The translations under genes and the position numbers were made by a program. From assembly GCA_027624995.1 (NCBI GenBank), contig JAQBTI010000146.1, positions 1 through 5,933 of the forward strand: a stretch of 5,933 nucleotides of DNA, read 5' to 3'. The DNA comes from Chloroflexota bacterium (lineage in GTDB: Bacteria; Chloroflexota; Dehalococcoidia; Lucifugimonadales; CATQGZ01). The notes below the pieces were generated by a model, which worked only from the letters and a program-made list of their open reading frames with translations, had not been told where the DNA came from and did not search any database. Numbering within the stretch: position 1 is the stretch's first letter; each line of letters opens with the position of its first letter. Of this stretch, positions 1 to 5,901 are shown piece after piece.

Positions 1-284
1 AGTCCGTCGTAGAGCTCCACCTGCGTGGCGCGCTGATCGGGCAGGGTGCTCATGCCCGTACCGATCTGAAGGACCGCGTTCGGCTCCTCGGCGCCGCTGC
101 CGACGATCCCACGTGGCCGGTGGTACTTGATGCTGCGGTTGACCACGCCGACGCCGTTGGCCAGCAGCGCCGATGCCAGAGTGTCGCCTTGATATCCCTG
201 GAGGCGTCTGCCGTTGAAGACAAAGCCAAGGGGTCGGTCGCGGTCGATGCGGCCTCCGGCCGCCAGGCGGTCAGGCTGGTCCAT
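1..284 (-). CDS. soxA: Sarcosine oxidase alpha subunit, N-terminal part (partial at left edge)
   Basis: First 94 codons of the large subunit of heterotetrameric sarcosine oxidase, which binds NAD and tetrahydrofolate and hands the methyl group to folate in the cytoplasm. The rest lies beyond the left edge; the family is usually about 950-1000 residues. The reading begins MDQPDRLAAGGRIDR and continues with the family's N-terminal ferredoxin-like (Fer2_4) signature: FVFNGRRLQGYQGDTLASAL, then LLANGVGVVNRSIKYHRPRG and GAEEPNAVLQIG. The ATG at 284-282 is preceded by GGAG with a 7-nt spacer, and lies inside the end of soxD in another frame (14-bp overlap), so translational coupling is likely. No frameshift is visible in the part present. 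The family call is firm; catalytic regions cannot be judged here. Confidence 0.93.
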   Translation of the reverse strand, partial: MDQPDRLAAGGRIDRDRPLGFVFNGRRLQGYQGDTLASALLANGVGVVNRSIKYHRPRGIVGSGAEEPNAVLQIGTGMSTLPDQRATQVELYDG

Positions 285-561
285 CGTTTATCTCCGGCGG
301 CGGGTCGCCTGGACGGTAGACCGACAGAATCTTGAAGGTGTTAGTGTCCCGCTCAACGTTGAACCAGCGGCGGCAGCCTGCCGAGTGCGACCACTGCTCC
401 TGGTGCCGGCCCGATGGATTCTGGCGCATGAAGAGGTAGTCAGCCCACTCTTCGTCGGACACCGCTTCCGGGTTTTCCGGCCGCAGGATATGCGCCTCAC
501 CGCCATAGGAGTACTCAGACTCCTCTCGTGGGCCACACCAGGGGCATTGTATGAGTAGCAT
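271..561 (-). CDS. soxD: Sarcosine oxidase delta subunit
   Basis: Small zinc-binding subunit of the heterotetrameric sarcosine oxidase, 96 residues, which is the normal family length. It begins MLLIQCPWCGPREESEYSYG. The four ligands I recall from the characterised enzyme are present at matching positions: Cys6, Cys9, His59 and Cys63. The middle carries the family pattern EEWADYLFMRQNPSG and the C-terminal half has GCRRWFNVERDT. The ATG at 561 has a strong Shine-Dalgarno AAGGAG that overlaps the soxB stop codon (TGA at 579-577), with a 10-nt spacer, so it is translated from the same message as soxB. Its stop at 273-271 lies inside soxA. Nothing is broken or missing. Confidence 0.95.
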   Translation of the reverse strand: MLLIQCPWCGPREESEYSYGGEAHILRPENPEAVSDEEWADYLFMRQNPSGRHQEQWSHSAGCRRWFNVERDTNTFKILSVYRPGDPPPEINDGPA

Positions 562-579
562 CCTCTGCCGGCTCCTTCA
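562..579 (-). promoter_or_regulatory. Ribosome binding site of soxD overlapping the soxB stop
   Basis: On the minus strand the soxB stop TGA runs directly into AGGAG, giving GAAGGAG 10 nt before the soxD ATG. A ribosome ending soxB would be placed on the soxD start, which fits translational coupling and fixed subunit stoichiometry. Confidence 0.7.
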
Positions 580-1824
580 GTGGGCTACGGCTGCCGCCCC
601 GTGCTCGTCGATGAGGTGCCCGGTGGTGAATCGGTCCAGGCTGAAAGCCTCGTTGAGAGGGTGCGGCCGGTCGTTGGCGATGGTATGGGCAAAGACCCAT
701 CCCGATCCAGGCGTCGCCTTGAATCCGCCGGTGCCCCATCCACAGTTGAAATACAATCCATCAACCGGCATCTTGCCGACGATGGGGCTGGCGTCCGGGC
801 AGATGTCCACGATTCCGGCCCAAGCGCGCATCATCCTGAGGCGGCTAAACATGGGGAACAGCTCGACGGTCGCGGCCATCAAGCCTTGTATTATCGAGAC
901 ACTGCCGCGCATCCCGTAGCCGTTATAGGAATCGATCCCCGCTCCCGCGACCAGCTCCCCCTTCTGTGACTGGCTGACGTACATATGCACCATGTTGGAC
1001 ATCACCACCTGGTCCAGTACCGGCTTGACCGGCTCCGAGACCAGTGCCTGCAGCGGATGGCTCTCGATCGGAAGACGCAGGTCCGCCATCTTCGCCAGGA
1101 CGCTGGAGTTCCCGGCCACCACCACTCCGACCCTACCGGCGTCGATGGCCCCCCTGGACGTGTCCACGCCTACGACCCGGCCGTTCTGACGGATACCCGT
1201 AACCTCGCAGTTTTGGATGATATCGACTCCCAGCGAGTCCGCGGCTCGCGCGTATCCCCATGCCACAGCGTCGTGGCGCGCTGTACCTCCTCGTCGCTGA
1301 TACGACGCACCAAGAACCGGGTAGCGGGAATCCGCAGACGCGTTCAACATCGGAACGAGCTTCTTGACCTGCTCGGTGTCCAGCAGCTCGGCGTCTATGC
1401 CATTCAGTCGGTTGGCGTTGACACGCCGGGCGATGTCCCGCATCTCTTGAAGGGTGTGGCCCAGGCTGACAACTCCCCGCTTGCTGTACATCAGGTTGTA
1501 GTTCAGCTCCTGGCTCAAATTCTGCCAGAGCTGCATGGACTTCTCGTAAAGGTGCCCGGTCTCGTCTCGGAGATAGTTGGACCGGACAATCGTGGTGTTG
1601 CGGCCCACGCTGCCCGTGCCAATCCAGCCCTTCTCAAGCACCGCAACGTTGGTGATCCCGTGCTCTTTTGCCAGGTAGTATGCCGTGGCGAGACCGTGTC
1701 CGCCTCCGCCTACCAAAACAACGTCGTACGTCTTCTTGGGGTCAGGGTTGCGCCAGGCCCTGGGCCACTCCGCGTCGCGGCGCAGACCTTGTCGGATGAG
1801 GCTGAAGACCGAGTACTTCTTCAT
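577..1824 (-). CDS. soxB: Sarcosine oxidase beta subunit (FAD/FMN-binding)
   Basis: Catalytic subunit of heterotetrameric sarcosine oxidase. It oxidises sarcosine on FAD and passes electrons to FMN at the alpha/beta interface, where oxygen is reduced to H2O2. With the start used here it has 415 residues, the usual length. Visible features are the dinucleotide fold VGGGGHGLATAYYLAKEHG (38-56) with Glu64 at the end of the second strand, the arginine of NTTIVRSNY (Arg81), His184 in TARHDAVAWGY as the expected covalent FMN attachment site (His173 in the Stenotrophomonas enzyme, from memory), and GWGTGGFK (362-369) near the C-terminus with Lys369. It ends LIDEHGAAAVAH, as in characterised homologues. 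I chose the ATG at 1824 (MKKYSVFSLI) because SoxB proteins usually begin this way and GTGAGTGGG lies just upstream. An in-frame ATG at 1875 would add 17 residues and has no visible Shine-Dalgarno. First gene of the minus-strand operon. Confidence 0.95.
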   Translation of the reverse strand: MKKYSVFSLIRQGLRRDAEWPRAWRNPDPKKTYDVVLVGGGGHGLATAYYLAKEHGITNVAVLEKGWIGTGSVGRNTTIVRSNYLRDETGHLYEKSMQLWQNLSQELNYNLMYSKRGVVSLGHTLQEMRDIARRVNANRLNGIDAELLDTEQVKKLVPMLNASADSRYPVLGASYQRRGGTARHDAVAWGYARAADSLGVDIIQNCEVTGIRQNGRVVGVDTSRGAIDAGRVGVVVAGNSSVLAKMADLRLPIESHPLQALVSEPVKPVLDQVVMSNMVHMYVSQSQKGELVAGAGIDSYNGYGMRGSVSIIQGLMAATVELFPMFSRLRMMRAWAGIVDICPDASPIVGKMPVDGLYFNCGWGTGGFKATPGSGWVFAHTIANDRPHPLNEAFSLDRFTTGHLIDEHGAAAVAH

Positions 1825-2010
1825 CGCCCACTCACGGCCAGCGTCCCACGCCCAAAGGGGACCCGGCGCGGGCATGATGCACTATGTATGCCGTTGACCA
1901 TGGACAATATCCGCCAAACGAGTCCCGGCATTGTACCGTATCGACAACTTGAGCCGAGCGCCGAGCGCGAACCTCTCCCACCCAGCACATGGAGCACACA
2001 GTCCGGCTCT

Positions 2011-2023
2011 GCGTCAGTGACGC
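2011..2023. promoter_or_regulatory. Perfect palindrome, candidate operator
   Basis: GCGTCA-G-TGACGC is a perfect inverted repeat with 6-bp arms and a single central base. It lies about 60 bp upstream of the TATAAT at 2085, roughly midway between the two divergent genes, where a regulator serving both directions would bind. No regulator gene lies in the window, so the bound protein is unknown. The arms are too short to exclude chance. Confidence 0.3.
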
Positions 2024-2084
2024 CTTTCAGCTATTCAGACCCGTCCGAACGGCAGCGCTTCAATCTCTTGAGTTCGAATGCCTC

Positions 2085-2090
2085 TATAAT
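2085..2090 (+). promoter_or_regulatory. Candidate -10 box for the first oxidoreductase
   Basis: Exact TATAAT, 62 bp before the ATG at 2153, which would give a leader of about 55 nt. No good -35 element lies 16-18 bp upstream (TTGAGT at 2068 is only 11 bp away), so the promoter is weak, activator-dependent, or the match is chance. Confidence 0.3.
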
Positions 2091-2152
2091 GTGGCCTGCT
2101 CGCTCTCCCCGTACTGATTCAAAGCAAGTCCCGAGCCACAGAGAATATATCG

Positions 2153-3322
2153 ATGGCCAAGACTACTGAAGCGGTCGTGATCGGCGGCGGCGTAATGGGC
2201 GCCAGCATCCTTTACAATCTGGCGTTGCGCGGCGTCCAGGGCCCCGTGCTTCTGGAACGGGACACCCTGGGATCGGGCTCGACCGGTCGTTCGTCTGGGT
2301 TCATCCGGATGCACTATTCCACGGCCGTCAACACCGAACTCGCGTTGAAGAGCTACCCCTACTTCATTAACTTCAACGAGATCGTGGGAGGCGAGGTCTC
2401 CTTCGTCAAGACTGGGTACCTGGTCATCGCGCCCCCCGAATCCATCGGCGGACTCGAACACAACGTTTCGATCCAGAAGTCTGTCGGTGTCGATACTGAC
2501 ATCATATCTGTAAGAGAGGCCCGGGAATTGGTCCCGGGCTTCGTGCTGAAAGAGGACGAGGGCTTCGCTTGGGAGCCCGGTTCGGGACACGCCGACCCGT
2601 CCGGGACCGCCATCGCCTACTCATCTCGCGCGAGGGAGCTTGGGGCCTACGTGGCCCTCGAGTCGCCCGCGCTGGACGTCGAGACCAGCGGAGGACGAGT
2701 CGTGGCAGTCAAGACGGAGAAAGAAAGGTACGAGACTCCGATCGCCGTGGTGGCGACAGGTCCTTGGTCACCGCGGTTCCTTCCAAAGCTGGGCCTCGAC
2801 TTGCCGCTGGAAGCCACGCGCCACGAGGTGTTTCTCCTCAAACGGCCGCCGGACCCAGTGCCCGCACATCCCGGTGTGGCGGACCTCTCCAACCTGACTT
2901 ACTTCCGGCAGGAGGGCTCAGACCTTACTCTGCTGGGCAATGGCAACGTGGAGGACGTGGTCGACCCCGACAACTATAATCCGCGTCCGGGCATGGACCA
3001 CCTCCAGGATCTCTGGGTGCGGCTGACCAAGCGGGTGCCCGCAATGGAGAGCGCGGAGTTCTTCACCGGATTCGCCGGGCTGTACACATCGACGCCCGAC
3101 CTGCACCCAATCGTCGATAAAGTAGACGGCGTGGAGGGCCTATACGTGTGCACCGGCTTCAGTGGCCACGGCTTCAAACTCGCCCCGGCCGTGGGCATCG
3201 TGATGTCCGAGCTCATCCTGGACGGAGAGGCGAAGACCGTCGACATCACGCCGCTTCGCATCAGCCGCTTCGCCGAGGGCGACTTGAACCCTATCACCTA
3301 CAAGTTCAGGGTCATCGCGTAG
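2153..3322 (+). CDS. DAO-family FAD-dependent oxidoreductase (SoxB/monomeric sarcosine oxidase-like), paralog 1
   Basis: 389-residue cytosolic flavoprotein of the D-amino-acid oxidase fold, the family of monomeric sarcosine oxidase, glycine oxidase and SoxB. It probably oxidises a secondary or primary amine of an amino acid; the substrate is not readable from sequence. It shows VVIGGGVMGASILYNLALRG (8-27) for FAD, Glu35 at the ribose position, GSGSTGRSSG (40-49), then Arg52 in FIRMHYS, which aligns with the carboxylate-binding arginine of monomeric sarcosine oxidase. CTGFSGHGFK (333-342) near the C-terminus has Lys342 at the second carboxylate-contact position. The FAD covalent-link cysteine was not identified. 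The ATG at 2153 has only a weak GAGA upstream. Divergent from soxB, and a close paralog of the oxidoreductase part of 3590-5002: 41 of the first 49 residues are identical. It need not be part of the sarcosine oxidase complex. Confidence 0.88.
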   Translation: MAKTTEAVVIGGGVMGASILYNLALRGVQGPVLLERDTLGSGSTGRSSGFIRMHYSTAVNTELALKSYPYFINFNEIVGGEVSFVKTGYLVIAPPESIGGLEHNVSIQKSVGVDTDIISVREARELVPGFVLKEDEGFAWEPGSGHADPSGTAIAYSSRARELGAYVALESPALDVETSGGRVVAVKTEKERYETPIAVVATGPWSPRFLPKLGLDLPLEATRHEVFLLKRPPDPVPAHPGVADLSNLTYFRQEGSDLTLLGNGNVEDVVDPDNYNPRPGMDHLQDLWVRLTKRVPAMESAEFFTGFAGLYTSTPDLHPIVDKVDGVEGLYVCTGFSGHGFKLAPAVGIVMSELILDGEAKTVDITPLRISRFAEGDLNPITYKFRVIA

Positions 3323-3352
3323 GAGTGGTACCATTGAGTTTACGGTAAGAGG

Positions 3353-3587
3353 TTGAAGACCACCCGCTACTTTGATGAGCAAGTACGCAGAAAACGCCCG
3401 TATATCAAGCTGGAGTGGTGTGAAGCTGGCACTAACCTAACCTGTCCGCCGCGAGGTTCAAGCCGATGGCCGGGTCCGCTTCTGGACGTTTGTGCCTGAA
3501 CTCGGCAAATACCTGCGGGTCGTGACACCGTTGGATGAAGAGACGGTTCGCAACGTCTTCCCAGCCAGTGGGTTAGCTGAGGAGTGA
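3353..3587 (+). pseudogene. Frameshifted DUF4258-like gene, partner of the DUF2283 gene
   Basis: Two frames together give one recognisable small protein. From TTG at 3353 it reads KTTRYFDEQVRRKRPYIKLE and then WCEAG. After the CTAACCTAACCT stretch at 3432-3443 the match moves to another frame, VRREVQADGRVRFWTFVPEL then GKYLRVVTPLDEETVRNVFP, ending at TGA 3585-3587. From memory this matches small proteins often placed directly before DUF2283 genes and assigned to DUF4258 or left hypothetical; they are thought to be toxin-like partners, without proof. Read straight, the first frame ends after about 50 residues. A net loss of 1 or 4 bases near 3432-3443 would restore the frame. The TTG start with a Shine-Dalgarno-like AAGAGG directly abutting it also looks decayed. 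The stop lies 2 bp before the DUF2283 ATG, so the original pair was translationally coupled. The broken state is seen directly; the domain name is less certain. Confidence 0.6.
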
Positions 3588-3592
3588 CGATG
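3579..3592 (+). promoter_or_regulatory. Strong ribosome binding site deciding the DUF2283 start
   Basis: GAGGAG at 3579-3584 lies 5 nt before the ATG at 3590. The in-frame GTG at 3584 overlaps this Shine-Dalgarno and is therefore unlikely as a start. The upstream DUF4258-like gene's TGA at 3585-3587 lies inside the spacer. Confidence 0.65.
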
Positions 3593-3781
3593 AAGTTCCA
3601 CTACTACGCCGATACAGACTCGCTCTACATAGACCTATCGAAGCGCGCCAGTAACGACTCCCGGAAGGTTGCGCCCGGTGTGGTGGCGGACTTCGATGCC
3701 GAGGGCCGCCTCGTTGGAATCGACATCGACCATGCGAGCAAGATAGTAGACCTGTCCAGCCTCGAGGCGGAGGCTCTTCCG
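3590..3781 (+). other. DUF2283 domain segment of the fused frame
   Basis: Marks the part encoding the 64-residue DUF2283 domain, the normal full size of this family when it stands alone. The usual stop soon after the EALP end is missing, and the frame stays open through 3782-3865, whose codons (CAC CGA, CAA ACA, CCA CAC ACC) look like former non-coding leader of the oxidoreductase gene. Confidence 0.7.
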
Positions 3782-5002
3782 GTCGCAAGCGTGTCAGTGA
3801 CGAAGCCTTCGCTTTATCACCGAGCCAACCGCCAAACAGGCCGAGTCCCACACACCGCATCGGATATGACCACCACAACAGACGCCGTCGTCATCGGTGG
3901 CGGGCTGATGGGCACCAGCATCCTCTACAACCTGGCCGTTCGCGGGGTTAAGGGACCGGTGCTCTTGGAGCGCGAGACTCTCGGCTCGGGCTCGACGGGA
4001 CGGTCGTCGGGCGTCGTTCACCTGTTCACCGACCCGGAGGAGCCCAGGGCGCGACTCACCCTGGAGAGTCTGCGGATATACCGAGACTTCGCCGAGATCG
4101 TGGGCGGCGGCGACGCCGGGTTCGTCAACACCGGGTTCCTCGTCATGGTGCCTGGCGATTCGGCGGAGGAAGCGAAGCGCCACGTCTCCAGCCAGCAGGC
4201 GATGGGAATATCGACGGGAATAGTGTCCCGTGAAGAGGCTCAGGAACTGGCTCCAGCGTTCGATCTGGCCGAGGACGAGACGTTCGTCTGGGAGCCGGAC
4301 GCTGGGTACGGAGACCCTTCCGGAGTAGCGCTCGCCTACTCGACGAGGGCCAGGGAGATGGGGGCCCGAGTAGTCCTGGAGTCGCCCGTCACCGATGTCG
4401 AGATCCAAGGCGGCCGCGTCGTCGCAGTAGTCACCGCCGGAGAGCGGTACGAAACGCCCATAGCCGTCGTCGCCACCGGCCCGTGGTCGGCAGTGTTTCT
4501 CTCAAAGCTGGGCATCGAGCTTCCTTTGAAACCGACGCTCGCGGAGGTCATCGTCCTGCGGCGGCCCATGGACCGGGTCTCGTCCCATCCGGGTGGCAGC
4601 GACCGCTCAAACGGGATCTATTTCAGGCCCGAGGGCGCCGACCTGACCCTGGTGGGCGGTAACGAGACCCCGGGTGAGATCGACCCGAACGCCTACACTC
4701 AACATCCGCGCGACGAGACCGTGGCGCGGCACTGGGCCGCCCTGAACATGCGCATGCCCGGGATGGCCGACGCCGAGTTTTTCAAAGGTTACACCGGGGT
4801 GTACACGACCACACCGGACCGTCAGCCGGTTATCGACAGCGTGGACGGCATCGAGGGCCTGTACGTCTGCACCGGCTTCAGCGGCCGCGGCTTCAAGCTG
4901 ACTCCGGCGGTGGGCATCGTGGTCGCCGAGTTGGTCCTGGACGGTGCAGCCACGACAGTAGACATCTCGTCCATGCGCATAGGGCGGTTCCGAGACGTCT
5001 AG
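3590..5002 (+). CDS. DUF2283 protein fused in frame to a DAO-family FAD oxidoreductase, paralog 2
   Basis: One open frame of 470 codons joins two unrelated parts. Residues 1-64, MKFHYYADTDSLYIDLSKRA through DFDAEGRLVGIDIDHASK to LEAEALP, are a complete DUF2283 domain, a small family often paired with toxin-like genes. Residues 65-92 are a polar linker with no family look. Residues 93-470 are an oxidoreductase beginning MTTTTDAVVIGGGLMGTSIL. Counted from its own Met (ATG at 3866, 378 residues), it has Glu35, GSGSTGRSSG (40-49) and CTGFSGRGFK (335-344). It is a clear paralog of the gene at 2153, but Arg52 is His52, the MHY next to it is LFT, and the His of GFSGHGFK is Arg341, so its substrate is probably different. 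The ATG at 3590 has a strong Shine-Dalgarno; the ATG at 3866 has none visible. Separate translation from 3866 remains possible, and annotation pipelines may choose either start. The next gene begins 15 bp downstream. Confidence 0.75.
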   Translation: MKFHYYADTDSLYIDLSKRASNDSRKVAPGVVADFDAEGRLVGIDIDHASKIVDLSSLEAEALPVASVSVTKPSLYHRANRQTGRVPHTASDMTTTTDAVVIGGGLMGTSILYNLAVRGVKGPVLLERETLGSGSTGRSSGVVHLFTDPEEPRARLTLESLRIYRDFAEIVGGGDAGFVNTGFLVMVPGDSAEEAKRHVSSQQAMGISTGIVSREEAQELAPAFDLAEDETFVWEPDAGYGDPSGVALAYSTRAREMGARVVLESPVTDVEIQGGRVVAVVTAGERYETPIAVVATGPWSAVFLSKLGIELPLKPTLAEVIVLRRPMDRVSSHPGGSDRSNGIYFRPEGADLTLVGGNETPGEIDPNAYTQHPRDETVARHWAALNMRMPGMADAEFFKGYTGVYTTTPDRQPVIDSVDGIEGLYVCTGFSGRGFKLTPAVGIVVAELVLDGAATTVDISSMRIGRFRDV

Positions 5003-5017
5003 AGTCCGTCTTCCGTC

Positions 5018-5557
5018 ATGAATGAAATGACCGCCGAGGATGTTCTCGACCTGTATTCCAGCTTTGAAAGCCTGGGCATTCGAATCTGGGTCGATGGCGG
5101 TTGGGGAATCGATGCTCTCCTTGGCGAGCAGACTCGGCCTCACGCCGACCTGGATATCGCCATTCAACAGAAAGACCTCCCAGCTCTTCGCGAGCTGCTG
5201 GCTGGACGAGGATACGAAGATGTCGAGCGCGATGATACGAGTCCATGGAACTTCGTCCTGGGCGACGGCAACGGGCATGAGGTGGATGTACATGCCATCG
5301 TCTTCGACGCCGATGGCAACGGGCTCTACGGACCCGTCGAGAAAGGGGTCATGTACCCGGCGGCCTCACTGACTGGGACTGGGACCATCGACGGCCGAAC
5401 GGTCAAGTGCATCGCCGCGGAGTACATGGTCAAGTTCCACACGGGCTACGAGCTCCACGACACCGACTTTGCGGACGTCACCGCCCTCTGCGAGCGATTT
5501 GGCATCGAGTACCCGAAGGAATACGCTCACCTCAAGAAGCCGGACTGGTCTGTCTAA
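5018..5557 (+). CDS. LinA/ANT(2'')-like nucleotidyltransferase
   Basis: 179-residue protein of the nucleotidyltransferase fold, related to lincosamide nucleotidyltransferase (LinA/Lnu) and aminoglycoside 2''-adenylyltransferase. Visible motifs are VDGGWGIDALLGEQTR (25-40) with the family Gly27-Gly28 and Arg40, the metal-binding pair Asp44-x-Asp46 in HADLDIAI, and Asp90 in EVDVH as the third carboxylate. All catalytic residues are present, so it can be expected to transfer an AMP or NMP group to a small hydroxylated molecule. Distant members of this family are common in environmental bacteria and most have no shown resistance role; the substrate cannot be named. The start at 5018 has no clear Shine-Dalgarno; a second ATG at 5027 is possible. 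It lies 15 bp after the oxidoreductase stop and is probably cotranscribed with it. Confidence 0.85.
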   Translation: MNEMTAEDVLDLYSSFESLGIRIWVDGGWGIDALLGEQTRPHADLDIAIQQKDLPALRELLAGRGYEDVERDDTSPWNFVLGDGNGHEVDVHAIVFDADGNGLYGPVEKGVMYPAASLTGTGTIDGRTVKCIAAEYMVKFHTGYELHDTDFADVTALCERFGIEYPKEYAHLKKPDWSV

Positions 5558-5568
5558 GCGGACAGCCC
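5547..5568 (+). terminator. Weak hairpin at the end of the nucleotidyltransferase gene
   Basis: CTGTC (5550-5554) and GACAG (5561-5565) form a 5-bp stem around TAAGCG, which includes the stop codon. Two more G-C pairs can form beyond a T-C mismatch. There is no T run, so a role as an intrinsic terminator is doubtful. Confidence 0.2.
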
Positions 5569-5637
5569 GGAGAGGTGCATCGGCTCTGGCGGAGTGACGC
5601 AGAAGGGCATCGGTGTCGCTGGTTGCGTCGGGCCAAA

Positions 5638-5854
5638 TCAGCGCTTTTCCGTCATCCAACGGTATAAGGTCGTGCGTCCGATCTCGGCGAGCTCCAGTGC
5701 TTTGGAGAGGTTGGGGGCCGCGACGAGGTAGGCCAGGGCGGCAAGCTGTTTGGGAGTCAGGGATGCGGTGGTCGCCTCGTAAGTGTCTTCGCAACCGAAG
5801 CCCTGTGCGTCCGGGCCGGTATCGCGCGCGTAGGGGTGTTCCGTTTTGTTCCAT
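5638..5854 (-). pseudogene. Remnant of a small helix-turn-helix protein
   Basis: A minus-strand frame ending at TGA 5640-5638 encodes LTPKQLAALAYLVAAPNLSK then ALELAEIGRTTLYRWMTEKR (codons 5760 to 5641). This looks like the N-terminal resolvase-type HTH of phage-associated small proteins (phBC6A51-like, from memory). The frame is open back to a stop at 5922-5920 but contains no ATG, GTG or TTG before the HTH. The only good start, ATG at 5854 with AAGGAGAGG upstream (reading MEQNGT), is in another frame, which suggests a frameshift between about 5760 and 5850. The protein also stops directly after the HTH, where relatives I recall continue. It is therefore probably dead. The HTH pattern is seen directly; the family name is tentative. 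Confidence 0.45.
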
Positions 5855-5862
5855 TCTGTTCC
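5837..5862. repeat. Three TGTTCC units at exact 10-bp spacing
   Basis: TGTTCC occurs at 5837-5842, 5847-5852 and 5857-5862, each followed by a different 4-bp spacer (gttt, attc, tctc). The spacing is one helical turn, so the units face the same side of the DNA. They lie over the presumed start codon of the HTH remnant. They could be an iteron-like protein site, or the leftovers of a repeat-rich N-terminus. Confidence 0.5.
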
Positions 5863-5901
5863 TCTCCTTCGTGGGGCTTTGCACCAAACGTCGTATTGCA
5901 G

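Larger units (their letters stand above)
1825..2152. other. Divergent intergenic region between soxB and the first oxidoreductase
   Basis: 328 bp with no credible gene. It must hold the promoters of both the leftward sox operon and the rightward oxidoreductase. Visible in it are a 13-bp perfect palindrome at 2011-2023, a TATAAT at 2085-2090, and a 7-bp direct tandem repeat (gccgagc, twice, 1953-1966). On the minus strand TACAAT (1935-1930) is a possible -10 for soxB but has no fair -35 at the right distance. The long plus-strand reading frame crossing this region continues antisense through soxB and has no family signature. Confidence 0.6.

Noticed and set aside
120..558. Plus-strand open frames over the soxA/soxD region
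   Set aside because: They are shadows of soxA and soxD, whose protein sequences and ribosome sites are clear on the minus strand.
1825..1875. N-terminal extension of SoxB from the ATG at 1875
   Set aside because: The added 17 residues are not typical of SoxB, and no Shine-Dalgarno precedes that ATG. The start at 1824 matches the family.
1953..1966. Tandem gccgagc repeat as a regulator site
   Set aside because: Only two 7-bp copies in GC-rich sequence, with no symmetry; chance is likely.
985..2169. Plus-strand open frame of 394 codons across soxB and the intergenic region
   Set aside because: It is antisense to soxB, which has full family signatures, and its own translation has no recognisable motif. 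Long antisense frames are expected in high-GC DNA.
3432..3443. CTAACCTAACCT as a programmed frameshift site
   Set aside because: It is not a homopolymer or slippery heptamer, there is no clear stimulatory structure, and the gene's start also looks decayed. Simple mutation is more likely.
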